From Taudactylus pleione (Eukaryota > Chordata > Amphibia > Anura > Myobatrachidae), in NCBI GenBank assembly GCA_031769625.1, contig JAUIMM010000188.1, positions 5,248,001-5,312,000 on the forward strand: a stretch of 64,000 bases of DNA, given 5' to 3'. A program made the translations under genes and the position numbers. Numbering within the stretch: the stretch's first letter is position 1; every line of letters starts with the position of its first letter. This document shows, piece by piece, positions 10,996 to 19,650 of this stretch. Under the pieces are notes generated by a model that worked only from the letters and a program-made list of their open reading frames with translations, did not search any database and was not told the origin of the DNA.

Positions 10996-11826
10996 AAAAT
11001 GTCAAGGTAGAACTCCCAGAGATGCCATGTAAAGTTTCAATAAACCATAAAAGTGGTCTCTGGCTTACATTTCATAATAAAATACAATTAGGGGGAGATT
11101 TACCAATCCTTATAAAAATGCAAAAAAACAATCAGATTGCAGCTATCACTTCTCTTTGGCATGCTAGAAAACGATAGACAGAAGGTGATTGGTTGCTCTG
11201 GGCAACACCAAACACTTGTCCGTTAGAAGCGTTAGTAAAGCGATCCCATACTTGCCAACATTGTGGCTGCCTCCTTTGTGAGAGAACAGATAGGTCGGCA
11301 CAGCAGGGGGGGGGTTGAGGATTGAGGGGGTGTGGTACGGTATAGGTGGACGGTGCGGGGGTAGTCCTGACATTAGTGCATCATTGTGGCCACACCCCCT
11401 GATATACAGTGAATGTAAAGTGGAGGGCTACAATGTCATCAGTCGCCTGGCCCACCCACTTTACTTGTGTAAGTGGGCGGTGCGCTGGTGGACACAAGGG
11501 GGGGGGGGTGGAGGGACGTATCACTGTTTGCATTTTCCAGTAGTTTCATTTCAGGGAAAATCATTATTCTGGGGGGAATGAAGTAGCCTCTGATTTTTAA
11601 AAAATGGCGATTTTCCATCAAGTTTTAAGTTGCCACATGTAAAAGAAAAATGAGACGAGAGTCAAAGTCGCCAGAAATCCGCGAAAAACACTTTTGACTG
11701 GATGCAAGATGCAATGTCAAAGATTCAGGTCGTCAGGTGTAATAACCTGCGACTTGGAAAGATGGCACAAAAAACGCCAGAAAAACGGTCAGAATAATAT
11801 CTCCGGCTGGTGTGCGCGCATTTTAT
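10996..11826. other. Repeat fragments, no gene
   Basis: Contains a partial palindrome at 11091-11225 (GGGGGAGATTTACCAA, then GATTGGTTGCTCTGGGCAAC) related to the 8775 family. A CCATACTTGCCAACATTG end at 11246 resembles the termini of the hAT MITE at 35191. Short G-runs occur at 11304 and 11506. Nothing coding is supported. Confidence 0.4.
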
Positions 11827-12361
11827 GCTCTCTGTCCGGGCAGAACATAACAAACATCTACAATAAACATAGCTAATATTTTTGCCACTACTTATTACTA
11901 AGGGACACCAAAAATAATAAAAAAATGTTTAAAAAAAGAGCCATAATTGTTTCATTAATTTATTATATTTATTATTGGGGCAATAATGTAAAAAAAAAAA
12001 AGAACATTTTAAACTATGAAGACAATAAAATTGATAATTGATGACATATTACTTAATGATAGAAGTGCATCTGTTGCCTGCAGTGCCACAAGTTTATAAT
12101 ATAATTGGTGCTTCTATCATTAATTAATTATTATGGCCTCCATTAACATAAAATGATTATTGTCCGGCGTCTGCATAAGTTTACATATAATTTTTTGATA
12201 CATTGTTGCCCAATAATAAACTCATAAACTAATTATGGCTCGTAATTATTTTTATTATTTTTGGTGTTGATTGATTATTAATTAGTGACAAAGCAATATA
12301 TATATACTGTATATACAGTATTTAATGTGGCCCATTGTTATGTGCTGCTCGGACAGAGAGC
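11827..12361. repeat. Large foldback (imperfect palindrome)
   Basis: Outer arms GCTCTCTGTCC-G-GGCAGAACATAACAA (11827-11853) pair with TTGTTATGTGCTGCTCGGACAGAGAGC (12335-12361). Middle arms around CCAAAAATAATAAAA, GAGCCATAATTGTTTCAT and TTATTGGGGCAATAATG pair with the sequence at 12200-12270. Inner arms AATGATAGAAGTGCA and TGCTTCTATCATT flank a centre near 12090. It is AT-rich and has no coding potential. Most likely a foldback-type non-autonomous DNA element whose true ends may lie further out. Confidence 0.7.
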
Positions 12362-12550
12362 TCGGAATACATGTAGCTTGAGCAATCTATCTGGCAAGAG
12401 TCACTTTCTGGTGAGTTTTTGATACGTTTTCTGGTGAGTTTGTCCTTTCGTACCCGCCACAAATCGCTGAAACGCTCAGTCAATGTTCATGTTATGCCTC
12501 CAAATCACTTCTATTACATTTAGTGATTTTGGGCTTGATTTAGTCATTTA

Positions 12551-13371
12551 GGGGCCTAGTCATCAACATTAAAATAACGTTTTTAAGGACATTTTCCTTA
12601 ATTAATGTTATTTTAGTATTCATGAACACACTTAGCACAAAATATATCACTGATATCTCCTTGCTAAGTCCCCCTGTGTTAATTTCCTCACTCCCCATAC
12701 ATTAGTACATTAGTATGGGGATATGGAAATTAGGCTACTCATCAAACTCCGAAAATTATGTATTTTTGGAATTTGATGGTGTTACCATACCCCACTGTGA
12801 GGTGGCGTATAGTAGGTAACACTTACCTGCTTTCAGCTGGGCAGGTCCCCTGGCGTCTTCCTCCATCGCTCTGGACTCTCCTCTGGCTCTGTCTGCTATG
12901 CTGACATTGTGTTCTCCCAGCAGAACACAATAAAGTTTAGAAAAAAAAACGTTTTTGTTTTTTTTTCTAAACTACTGAGTTCTGCTGGGGAGAACACATG
13001 ACAGCATAACAGACGGAGCCGGAGGCTGCTGCACGGGCAGGTAAGTCAGGGACGGGGGGAGGTGAGCGGAGAGGGGAGGTGAGTGGAGGGGGACACACAA
13101 AATTACTGCATCTGTAGGCAGTGCTGCGCATGAGCTGGTTTAACGAATGTAACAGTGCATGCGCAGCACTGTTTCCAGCTGCGGTAAGTTAGAGCAGGCA
13201 GGGATAACTATCTATTTCCTGAAAAGCTGTAATCGCAAAAATGACAGCTTTTCGAAATAGATAGTTATGGGGAGGAGGAATGACGAATTCCTCCTGTAAT
13301 TAGGTAGAACTCCATGCGAGTCCTAAACCTAATTACCTCCAGAGAAAGTTTAGGTATGATGAATAGGCCCC
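12551..13371. mobile_element. 821-bp MITE, GGGGCCTATTCATCA family, copy 2
   Basis: Begins GGGGCCTAGTCATCA and ends TGATGAATAGGCCCC. It aligns end to end with 10178-10995 in the same direction, including the central AAGTTTAGAAAAAAAA hairpin and the GACAGCTTTTCGAAATAG arm. Flanks are TTA on the left and TAA on the right, not an exact duplication. The two copies are separated by 1.55 kb that contain the foldback. Confidence 0.75.
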
Positions 13372-13799
13372 TAAGAGTTTTACACTATGCCAATGTTTTG
13401 GCAGATGAGCAATTATCGGCCGTCTGCGCAAGTGTTTGAGCCGCACCACGCATGTGGCAAGGTACATCAGCGTAATCACTTGCAGCAAGTATTTATTCGC
13501 AGTGTGTTTGAGTCCGGGACTCTGTGACCTAAGCACCCAGTGATCAGGGATTTTTCAAAATTCAACTCCTAAGGGGGTGAAAAGGGGTAAAATGTTCCCT
13601 CTCGACCGAGGTGACTGGGGGACAAAGCAACATGGCCCAAGTGCTGCGGGACTGTGAGCTCATCATCTGGGATGAGAGTACCATGGCGCACAAGGGGGGG
13701 GGTTGAAGCACTAAACATGACCCTCAAAAGAAATTCTAGGCCCGGGTACAGCAACATCCCATTGGGTATGGCTGCACCCATTTGTGGGTGGGTCTAGCA
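13372..13799. other. Unassigned repeat fragment
   Basis: Begins with AGTTTTACACTATGCCAATG, similar to AGTTCTACACTATGCCGATA at 29070, so both belong to one dispersed repeat. No gene is recognised. Confidence 0.4.
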
Positions 13800-13955
13800 C
13801 AGTGTTGGCTAACCTTGACACTCCAGCTGTTATGGAACTACATAACCCAGCATGCACTGCTACAGTTTTGCTATTAGGGCATGCTAAAACTGTGGCAGGG
13901 CATGCTGGGATATATAGTTCCACAACAGCTGGAGTGTCAAGGTAAGCCAACACTG
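13800..13955. mobile_element. hAT MITE with perfect 8-bp target duplication
   Basis: A 156-bp palindrome. The left end is CAGTGTTGGCTAACCTTGAC and the right end is its inverse. A perfect 8-bp duplication GTCTAGCA flanks it at 13792-13799 and 13956-13963. The 8-bp duplication and CAGTG ends are diagnostic of hAT transposons; no transposase is encoded. Confidence 0.9.
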
Positions 13956-14269
13956 GTCTAGCATGTGAGAAGCACCCACTCACAGGAGCATGGCATAGCA
14001 CCCAGCAGCTGGGTCTAAAGTAGTCACTATTAGGATGGCGGGACAGTCCTATAATAGCTGCATTTTTAGCTGAATGTATGTAGATGCTAAAATGTAGCCA
14101 ACAAAAATTAAAGTGCAACTTTTTTATTTTGTACATCTCTCATGTAAATAATGCATAAACAATATCTATTTTTTGTTATATTGATAGATGAATGAAGGAC
14201 TTATTTTTGACATAACATCAGGTCATATTAAACACACACATTCCACTGCTTGTATCCTAACCCACTGCT

Positions 14270-15036
14270 CCATGCTCCTTCCTCACTATCTACTCATCTG
14301 TGTCACCCCTGTCCGTCTGCCCCTCCCCTTTAGAATGTAAGCTCTCACGAGCAGGGCCCTCGTCCCTCACGTGCTTCTCCTATCCCTACTTATAGTATAA
14401 TTTACTCCCTAACTCCCCAAGTGGCACCTAACACCTGGTTGCTCATGTCCTGCTGCTTGTGTTATGCAGCTATGTCTATAAACCATGTCCTTGTCCTGCA
14501 TTGCTTTGTATTACAGGTTGAGTCTCCCATATCCAAATATTCCGAAATACGGAATAATTTTGGCATTACTGAGATAATAAAACCGTAGATTTTTGTTGGT
14601 TCAATGTACACAAACTTTGTCTAAGGCACAAATTATAAAAAATATTGTATACAATTACCTTCAGGCTGTGTGTATAAGGTGTATATAAAAGATAAATTAA
14701 TTTCATTTCTGTACACAAACTTTGCCTGAGCCACAAAATTATTGAAAATATTGTATAAAATAACCTGCAGACTGTTTGTATAAGGTGTATATAACACATA
14801 AATGTATTCTGTGTCTATATTTGGGTCCCATTCTCAAGATATTTCATTAGGATATGCAAATATTCCAAAATACGGAATATTCTGTTATCCAAAATACCCC
14901 TGGTCCCAGCATTTTGGATATGGGAGACTCAACCTGTACTATTAACTGTATTTCTTGTGTGCTCATTTATGTACTGTGTAAGGCGCTGCAGAACCTCTGT
15001 GGCGCCATATAAATAAAGGATAATAATAATAATAAA
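14270..15036 (+). mobile_element. LINE 3' tail (L2/CR1-like), split by a pogo-like MITE
   Basis: The sequence GAATGTAAGCTCTCACGAGC-AGGGCCCTC, then TGTAAGGCGCTGCAGAACC, then GCGCCATATAAATAAAGGAT and an (AAT)n tail is the characteristic 3' end of L2/CR1-like LINE copies in vertebrates. Similar tails occur at 34847 (plus) and 53434 (minus). This copy is interrupted at 14512 by the element at 14514-14936 and resumes at 14939. Only the untranslated 3' end remains. Confidence 0.6.
14514..14936. mobile_element. pogo/Tigger-like MITE
   Basis: Ends are CAGGTTGAGTCTCCCATATC and its inverse GATATGGGAGACTCAACCTG, flanked by TA at 14512-14513 and 14937-14938. CAGGTTGAG-type ends with TA duplication are typical of pogo/Tigger elements. 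The 423-bp interior has two related blocks (about 14600-14690 and 14710-14800) containing TGTACACAAACTTTG and GTATAAGGTGTATATAA, an internal duplication. No transposase remains. Confidence 0.8.
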
Positions 15037-15399
15037 AAACATCAGGGGCAATGCTGGAGTGATGGGGGGAGTCACAGTGCGGCTAGCTGGACACTTCTGG
15101 CAGACTCTGCCAGTAGTACCGAGGGGAAGTCGTGCTGACGAACTTAAGGCGTGCGCAAGGCATCGTATCTGTAGCCCCTCATCTGGAAACTCTCAGTAAG
15201 AACATGATTCTCTGAACTCCTACTCAAAAGTGGGGACGGAGAGTATCCCGAGTCTGAGGAAAAGGTGACCATCCCTGCAGGCCAGGGCACAGTAGTGAAG
15301 ACCCCAGCAGGCCTGACATCCAGGATATACCCTGATGTTGCCGATATCCAATAAAAAGCCAATGGACTGGCTGTGTGAGCGTGCCATTCTGACCCCCAG
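15037..15399. other. No recognised feature
   Basis: Nothing coding is supported in this stretch. It precedes the Helitron helicase fragment, so it may be more decayed Helitron sequence, but I cannot see motifs. Confidence 0.3.
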
Positions 15400-15985
15400 A
15401 ACATGTCTACCATCATTAATGACGCTCTACTTCATTAGTTCGAAGGGGCAGAAATGGAGTACAGCTCTGTGGACTCGGCAGTGCAAATGATTGACGTGGT
15501 CCACTACCCTGTGGAGCTCCTCAACACCCTCATCCCTCCTGACCTCTCAGACCACAAGCCTCTCTTTAAAGTGGGGGTTCTAGTGATGTTGCAGCGGAGC
15601 CTCAACCCACCTAAACTCTGCAATGGTACCAGGCTGCAAGTAAAGGCCCTCCACAGGAACCTCATCGAGGCCAGTGTTCACTGGCTGTGCTCGGGGGAAG
15701 CAGGTGTTCATACCACGAATACCATCAGAGTACCTCTTTGAGTTCAAGAGGATGCAGTTCCCCCTCAAGGTCTGCTTTACAGTGACCATGAACAAGTCCC
15801 GGGGCAGTCGCTGAAGACGGCAGGGATTGACTTGAGGAGGGAGGACTGCTGCTCACATGGGCAGTTCTACGTGGCTTGCTGCAGAGTGAGCTCACCCAGC
15901 AGCCTGGTGATCCTAGCACCTGAGGAGAGATTTAAATTGTATTTAAATGGATACTACTACGCTCCTTTACCCCCAGAGGCTTAAA
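15400..15985 (+). pseudogene. Helitron helicase C-terminal fragment
   Basis: The plus strand encodes VHYPVELLNTLIPPDLSDHK, then VGVLVMLQRSLNPPKLCNGT, then RLQVKALHRN. After a frameshift near 15740 it reads FEFKRMQFPLKVCFTVTMNKS, and in a further frame AGIDLRREDCCSHGQFYVAC and RVSSP. These are the last motifs of the Pif1-like helicase of Helitrons (NPPKLCNGTRL; QFP-CFAMTINKSQGQ; HGQLYVACSRV). An intact RepHel protein would unwind DNA during rolling-circle transposition. Only the C-terminal ~180 residues are left, with at least two frameshifts and a stop before the first block. No Helitron terminus (CTRR hairpin) was located. Confidence 0.85.
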
Positions 15986-16114
15986 GGTCTACCCGGGTGA
16001 AACTAGAAACAGATAGTTTTACTGTATATATTCCTTATGGTAAAAGAACAACATTTGTATTACTAAGATGGCCTTGCCTAAATAAGCTTGCATTGTAAGA
16101 ATTGGGGATGTAGC

Positions 16115-16325
16115 CATAATGTCGACATCTGCAGAATGCCGACATGTTCACAATGTTGACATCTGAAATGATGACGTGCAATATCGACATTCTGCACGGA
16201 GGGGAGGGTTAGGGTTAGGCACTGGGGAGGGTTAGGGTTAAGCTACGCAAAAAGCCTTAGGCGCTAGGGGGGTTTGGGGCTGCATGTCGATATTACAACT
16301 TACAACCATGTTGACATTATGAATG
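16115..16325. mobile_element. MITE with GTCGACAT arms and telomere-like core
   Basis: Repeated and inverted GTCGACATCTG, CCGACATG, ATATCGACATTCTGC and ATGTCGATATT blocks flank a core containing AGGGTTAGGGTTAGGC twice. It resembles the larger GGATGCCG/TTAGGG family (22766, 32189, 53719, 58202) in design but has different arms. Non-coding. Confidence 0.5.
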
Positions 16326-16628
16326 TCAATTAAGAAAAAACACAACCTAAGATTTTTGGTATATAGTTGATATGTAAGGTTAGGCAATGACAACTGTAGG
16401 TGATAGCAGTGGAACCCCTCCCCGCAGTGTCACTGAGTCCGGGGAAGGACACTGTGTGTGCGGCGTAGCCGCGCGGCACCAGAAAGGGGCATGACCTCGC
16501 GGGTAGGGGGCGTGACCATATGGGCAGGGGGTGTGGCATCGCAGCCTGAACCCCCGTGGTCCTGTGTTTCTTACCGGGAGTGGGGGGTGCGGGAGGTGTG
16601 GATTGTGTGCAGTGTCCCGGTTCCCTCA

Positions 16629-16689
16629 CAGTGCCAGGAGCCGAGTGCTGCACTTAATACTCCAGTGCAGCACTCGGCTCCTGTCACTG
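16629..16689. repeat. Strong short hairpin
   Basis: Arms AGGAGCCGAGTGCTGCACT (16636-16654) and its exact inverse (16664-16682) flank a 9-base loop. With one mismatch the arms extend to 26 bp (16629-16654 and 16664-16689). It sits in GC-rich sequence rich in GTGACACC/GGTGTCACC words, so it may be the core of an undefined MITE. Confidence 0.75.
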
Positions 16690-17157
16690 AGGGGGAGCCT
16701 GCACCTTGGTGTCACCCCTCAGAGGGTGACACCCTGGTGCAGCCCGCACCCCACTTGTGACGCCACTGGGTGATAGTGGCAAAAACGTATGTGGCTGCTG
16801 TGAGGCAGAAGTATTATCAGCCAGCAATATTAAAAGTCCCGGGCTTTCCAAAGCCATGACTGAGCGATGGCTAAACAGATGCACGGGGATGGTCCCTTGT
16901 ATGAGCATGTTATGGCAGTGGCTCCCCAGCTTAAACAGCATGTGGCCAGTGATCATCACGCTGTCATGCTGTCATGATGATGGGCCTATTTTTATGCGGA
17001 GGCCTGGGGCTGTAGTTCCACCTGCTCTGCTGTAAATGTGACCTTGCTGGGGAGTTCCTCCCCGTAAATGGTGGCAGCTACAGTTGTCAAAGACGCAGCG
17101 GAGATCATCTGAAGAAGAACAATGCTGTGTGATTGCTTGATGTTACCAATGTCAGTG
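16690..17157. other. No recognised gene
   Basis: GC-rich to mixed sequence. A second small inverted pair, GGTGTCACCCCTCAGAGGGTGACACC, lies at about 16709-16733 (perfect inner arms). Nothing coding is supported. Confidence 0.4.
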
Positions 17158-17703
17158 GCAAATGCAGGATTTCCAGAGGGGGGTTTCCAAATGCTTAATG
17201 TTAGAGCGAGTGTGGCCAGTCAATGAAGAGGTAAGAATTAGTACTTAACCAGCTTTAATAAGCGTCATACAAGAGTATTGTGTATATTAATTCCAGCATA
17301 TACAGGACCAGTGATCACAGTAAGCCATTAGATGCGCCAGTAGGCCATCCTGCCTGAGCTGAATGTATTTATTTTAGATGTGGGCACCATTCCAGACTAT
17401 TGGAGCAAGTGCGGGAGCCTGGCGGAGCAGCAGAAGAACCTAACACTGCCCTGGACATATATGTACATATTGGGCTCTATAGCAGTGCATCTCTAACAGT
17501 GCATGTTTTCCAGATCTTCTAGTTGGTGCACAGGTTATTTATTACTGGCTGATACAAAAATATAAAAGATATAAAAGATCCACAGCTGGTGCTAATTATT
17601 TTGTGATACTGAGAAGAACATGATATTACTATTTCTATTGTGGTCATGGTGTAGGCTGGGGAGGGGGGTTTCCAGGCAGACGGAAACCCCCCCTGCATTT
17701 GCC
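17158..17703. mobile_element. Element bounded by GGCAAATGCAGG ends
   Basis: The left end reads GGCAAATGCAGGATTTCC with GGGGGGTTTCC inside it. The right end reads GGAAACCCCCCC TGCATTTGCC, its inverse with a small gap. The interior is unique and has no open frame of note. Interpreted as a non-autonomous DNA element of about 550 bp; the class is unknown and no duplication was verified. Confidence 0.5.
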
Positions 17704-17937
17704 TATGAATGTGGGCGGCTCTATGCTCCGGTACGCTTTGGAAGGTATTAGCATATTTTAGCAATGGCGATCTGTGAGAGAATGTAATTGTGATTGTGTT
17801 ACCATAGATCTCACAATCAGGCCCAAAGTTCCTGTATTAATAGCATGGGCTATAGAGAGACCCAGCTCCTTCTATAGGTTGCCACTTTATCCTCCTAGGC
17901 CCCTGGAATGGAGACCTCCTCAAATAGGAAGACAAAA

Positions 17938-18021
17938 GGATAGATAGATAGATACATACATACAACATACATACATACATAGAGAAATACCTGTATATAC
18001 ATAGATAGTTGTGAGACAGAC

Positions 18022-18063
<42 letters not shown>

Positions 18064-18103
18064 GTGAGATGGATGGGTAGATGTGCGATAGATAGATAGA
18101 TAT

Positions 18104-18140
<37 letters not shown>

Positions 18141-18160
18141 GATAAATAGATAGATATGAG
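17938..18160. repeat. GATA and GA microsatellites
   Basis: Runs of GATA (17938-17958, 18085-18145), imperfect TACA repeats (about 17955-17985), and a GA dinucleotide run at about 18027-18060. The overlapping minus-strand frames rich in Ser-Ile-Tyr-Leu are translation artefacts of this simple sequence. Confidence 0.95.
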
Positions 18161-18164
18161 ATAG

Positions 18165-19510
18165 TCACCCAGACAATTTTGTGTTTTACATGAAAACTGA
18201 CTTTTATTTATCAAATGAGTTGCAAAATGAATAGGACATATAATCAAGACATTGGCAAGGTTAGAAATAATGATTTTTATTTGAAATAATAATTTTGTCC
18301 TTCAAACTTTGCTTTTGTCAAAGAATGCTCCTTTTGCAGCAATTACAGCATAGCAGACCTTTGGCATTCTAGCTGTTAATTTGTTGAGGTAATCTGAAGA
18401 AATTTCACCCCACGCTTCCTGAAGCACCTCCCACAAGTTGGATTGGCTTGATGGGCACTTCTAGGGTACCATATGGTAAAGCTGCTCCCACAATAGCTCA
18501 ATGGGGTTGAGATCTGGTGACTGCGCTGGTCTCTACATTACAGACAGAAAAAGGTATGCTTTGGGTCATTGTCCTGTTGGAGGAGGTAATTGGCTCCAAT
18601 CAAACGCTGTCCACAGGGTATGGTATGGCGTTGCAAAATGGAGTGAGAGCCTTCCTTATTCAAAATCCATTTTACCTTGTACAAATCTCCCACTTTACCA
18701 GCACCAAAGCAGCCCCAGACCATAATATTAGCTCCACCATGCTTGATAGATGGCGTCAGGCACTCTTCCAGCATCTTTTCATTCGTTCTGTGTCTCACAA
18801 ATGTTCTTCTGTGTGATCCAAACACCTCAAACTTCGATTTGTCTGTCCATAACACTTTTGGCGAGCTCAGGAAGGACAGAAACCTCCCGTGGAGCAGAAG
18901 GGCAAGGTGGGGCGTTACACCTGTCAAACCGTAACGCAGGTGTCCTAAGGTGAGCTCAGGGAGGACAGAAACCTCCCATGGAGCAGAAGGGCAATCTTTT
19001 CCTTTTATTGGCCAGTCTCAGATATGGCTTTTTCTTTGCCACTCTGCCTAGAAGGCCATCATCCCGGAGTCGCCTCTTCACTGTAGACGTTGACACTGAC
19101 GTTTTGCAGGTACCATTTAATGAAGCTGCCAGTTGAGGACTTGTGAGGCGTCTATTTCTCAAACTAGAGACTCTAATGTACTTGAATGTACTTGTCTTCT
19201 TGCACAGTTGTGCACCGGGGCCTCCCACTTCTCTTTCTACTCTGGTTAGAACCTGTTTGTGCTGTTCTCTGAAGGGAGTAGTACACACCATTGTAGGAAA
19301 TGTTCAGTTTCTTGGCAATCTCTTGCATGGAATAGCCTTCATTTCTAAGAACAAGAATAGACTGTCGAGTTTCACATGAAAGTTCTCTTTTTCTGGCCAT
19401 TTGGAGAGTATAATCTAACCCACAAATGTGATGCTCCAGATACTCAACTAGCTTAAATGAAGGCCAGTTTTATAGCTTCTCTAATGAGCAAACCTGTTTT
19501 CAGCTATGCT
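18165..19510 (-). mobile_element. Truncated Tc1-like transposon
   Basis: The minus strand encodes a Tc1-family transposase in pieces. An N-terminal helix-turn-helix part begins MARKRELSCETRQSI at 19400. The second binding helix contains RRLTSPQLAASLN. The catalytic core has WTDKSKFEVFG (first Asp), LLQQDNDPKHT (second Asp) and SPDLNPIELLWEQL (Glu) at about 18530-18470, and the frame ends AAKGAFFDKSKV near 18305. There are several frameshifts and a stop, and a 28S rDNA fragment replaces coding sequence at 18860-18994. The ends do not match each other and both abut GATA microsatellites, so at least the right terminal repeat is missing. Confidence 0.9.
18860..18994 (+). rRNA. 28S rRNA gene fragment inserted in the Tc1 transposase
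   Basis: Two overlapping pieces of 28S rDNA lie in the plus direction. Piece 1 (18860-18905) contains GCGAGCTCAGGAAGGACAG, AACCTCCCGTGGAGCAGAAG and GGCAA. Piece 2 (18907-18994) starts further upstream in 28S (GGGGCGTTACACCTGTCAAA, CCGTAACGCAGGTGTCCTAA) and repeats the piece 1 segment with a few substitutions. This is a highly conserved stretch of large-subunit rRNA, recognised from knowledge of the 28S sequence. It interrupts transposase codons between the N-terminal domain and WTDKS. It is not a functional rRNA gene. Confidence 0.85.
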
Positions 19511-19577
19511 AGAGATAGATAGATAGATAGATAGATAGATATGAGATAGATAGATATTAAATAGATAGATAGATATG

Positions 19578-19646
<69 letters not shown>

Positions 19647-19650
19647 TGAG
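19511..19650. repeat. GATA microsatellite
   Basis: AGATAGATAG repeats with interspersed TATGAGATA variants, directly adjoining the broken right end of the Tc1 copy. The same GATA and TATGAGATAG variants border its left end at 18150-18164. Confidence 0.95.

Noticed and set aside
15144..15416. 90-codon minus-strand open frame next to the Helitron fragment
   Set aside because: No similarity recognised, and it is opposite to the strand of the Helitron coding motifs.
17837..18247. Minus-strand frames rich in Ser-Ile-Tyr-Leu
   Set aside because: Translation of GATA and GA microsatellites; no gene.
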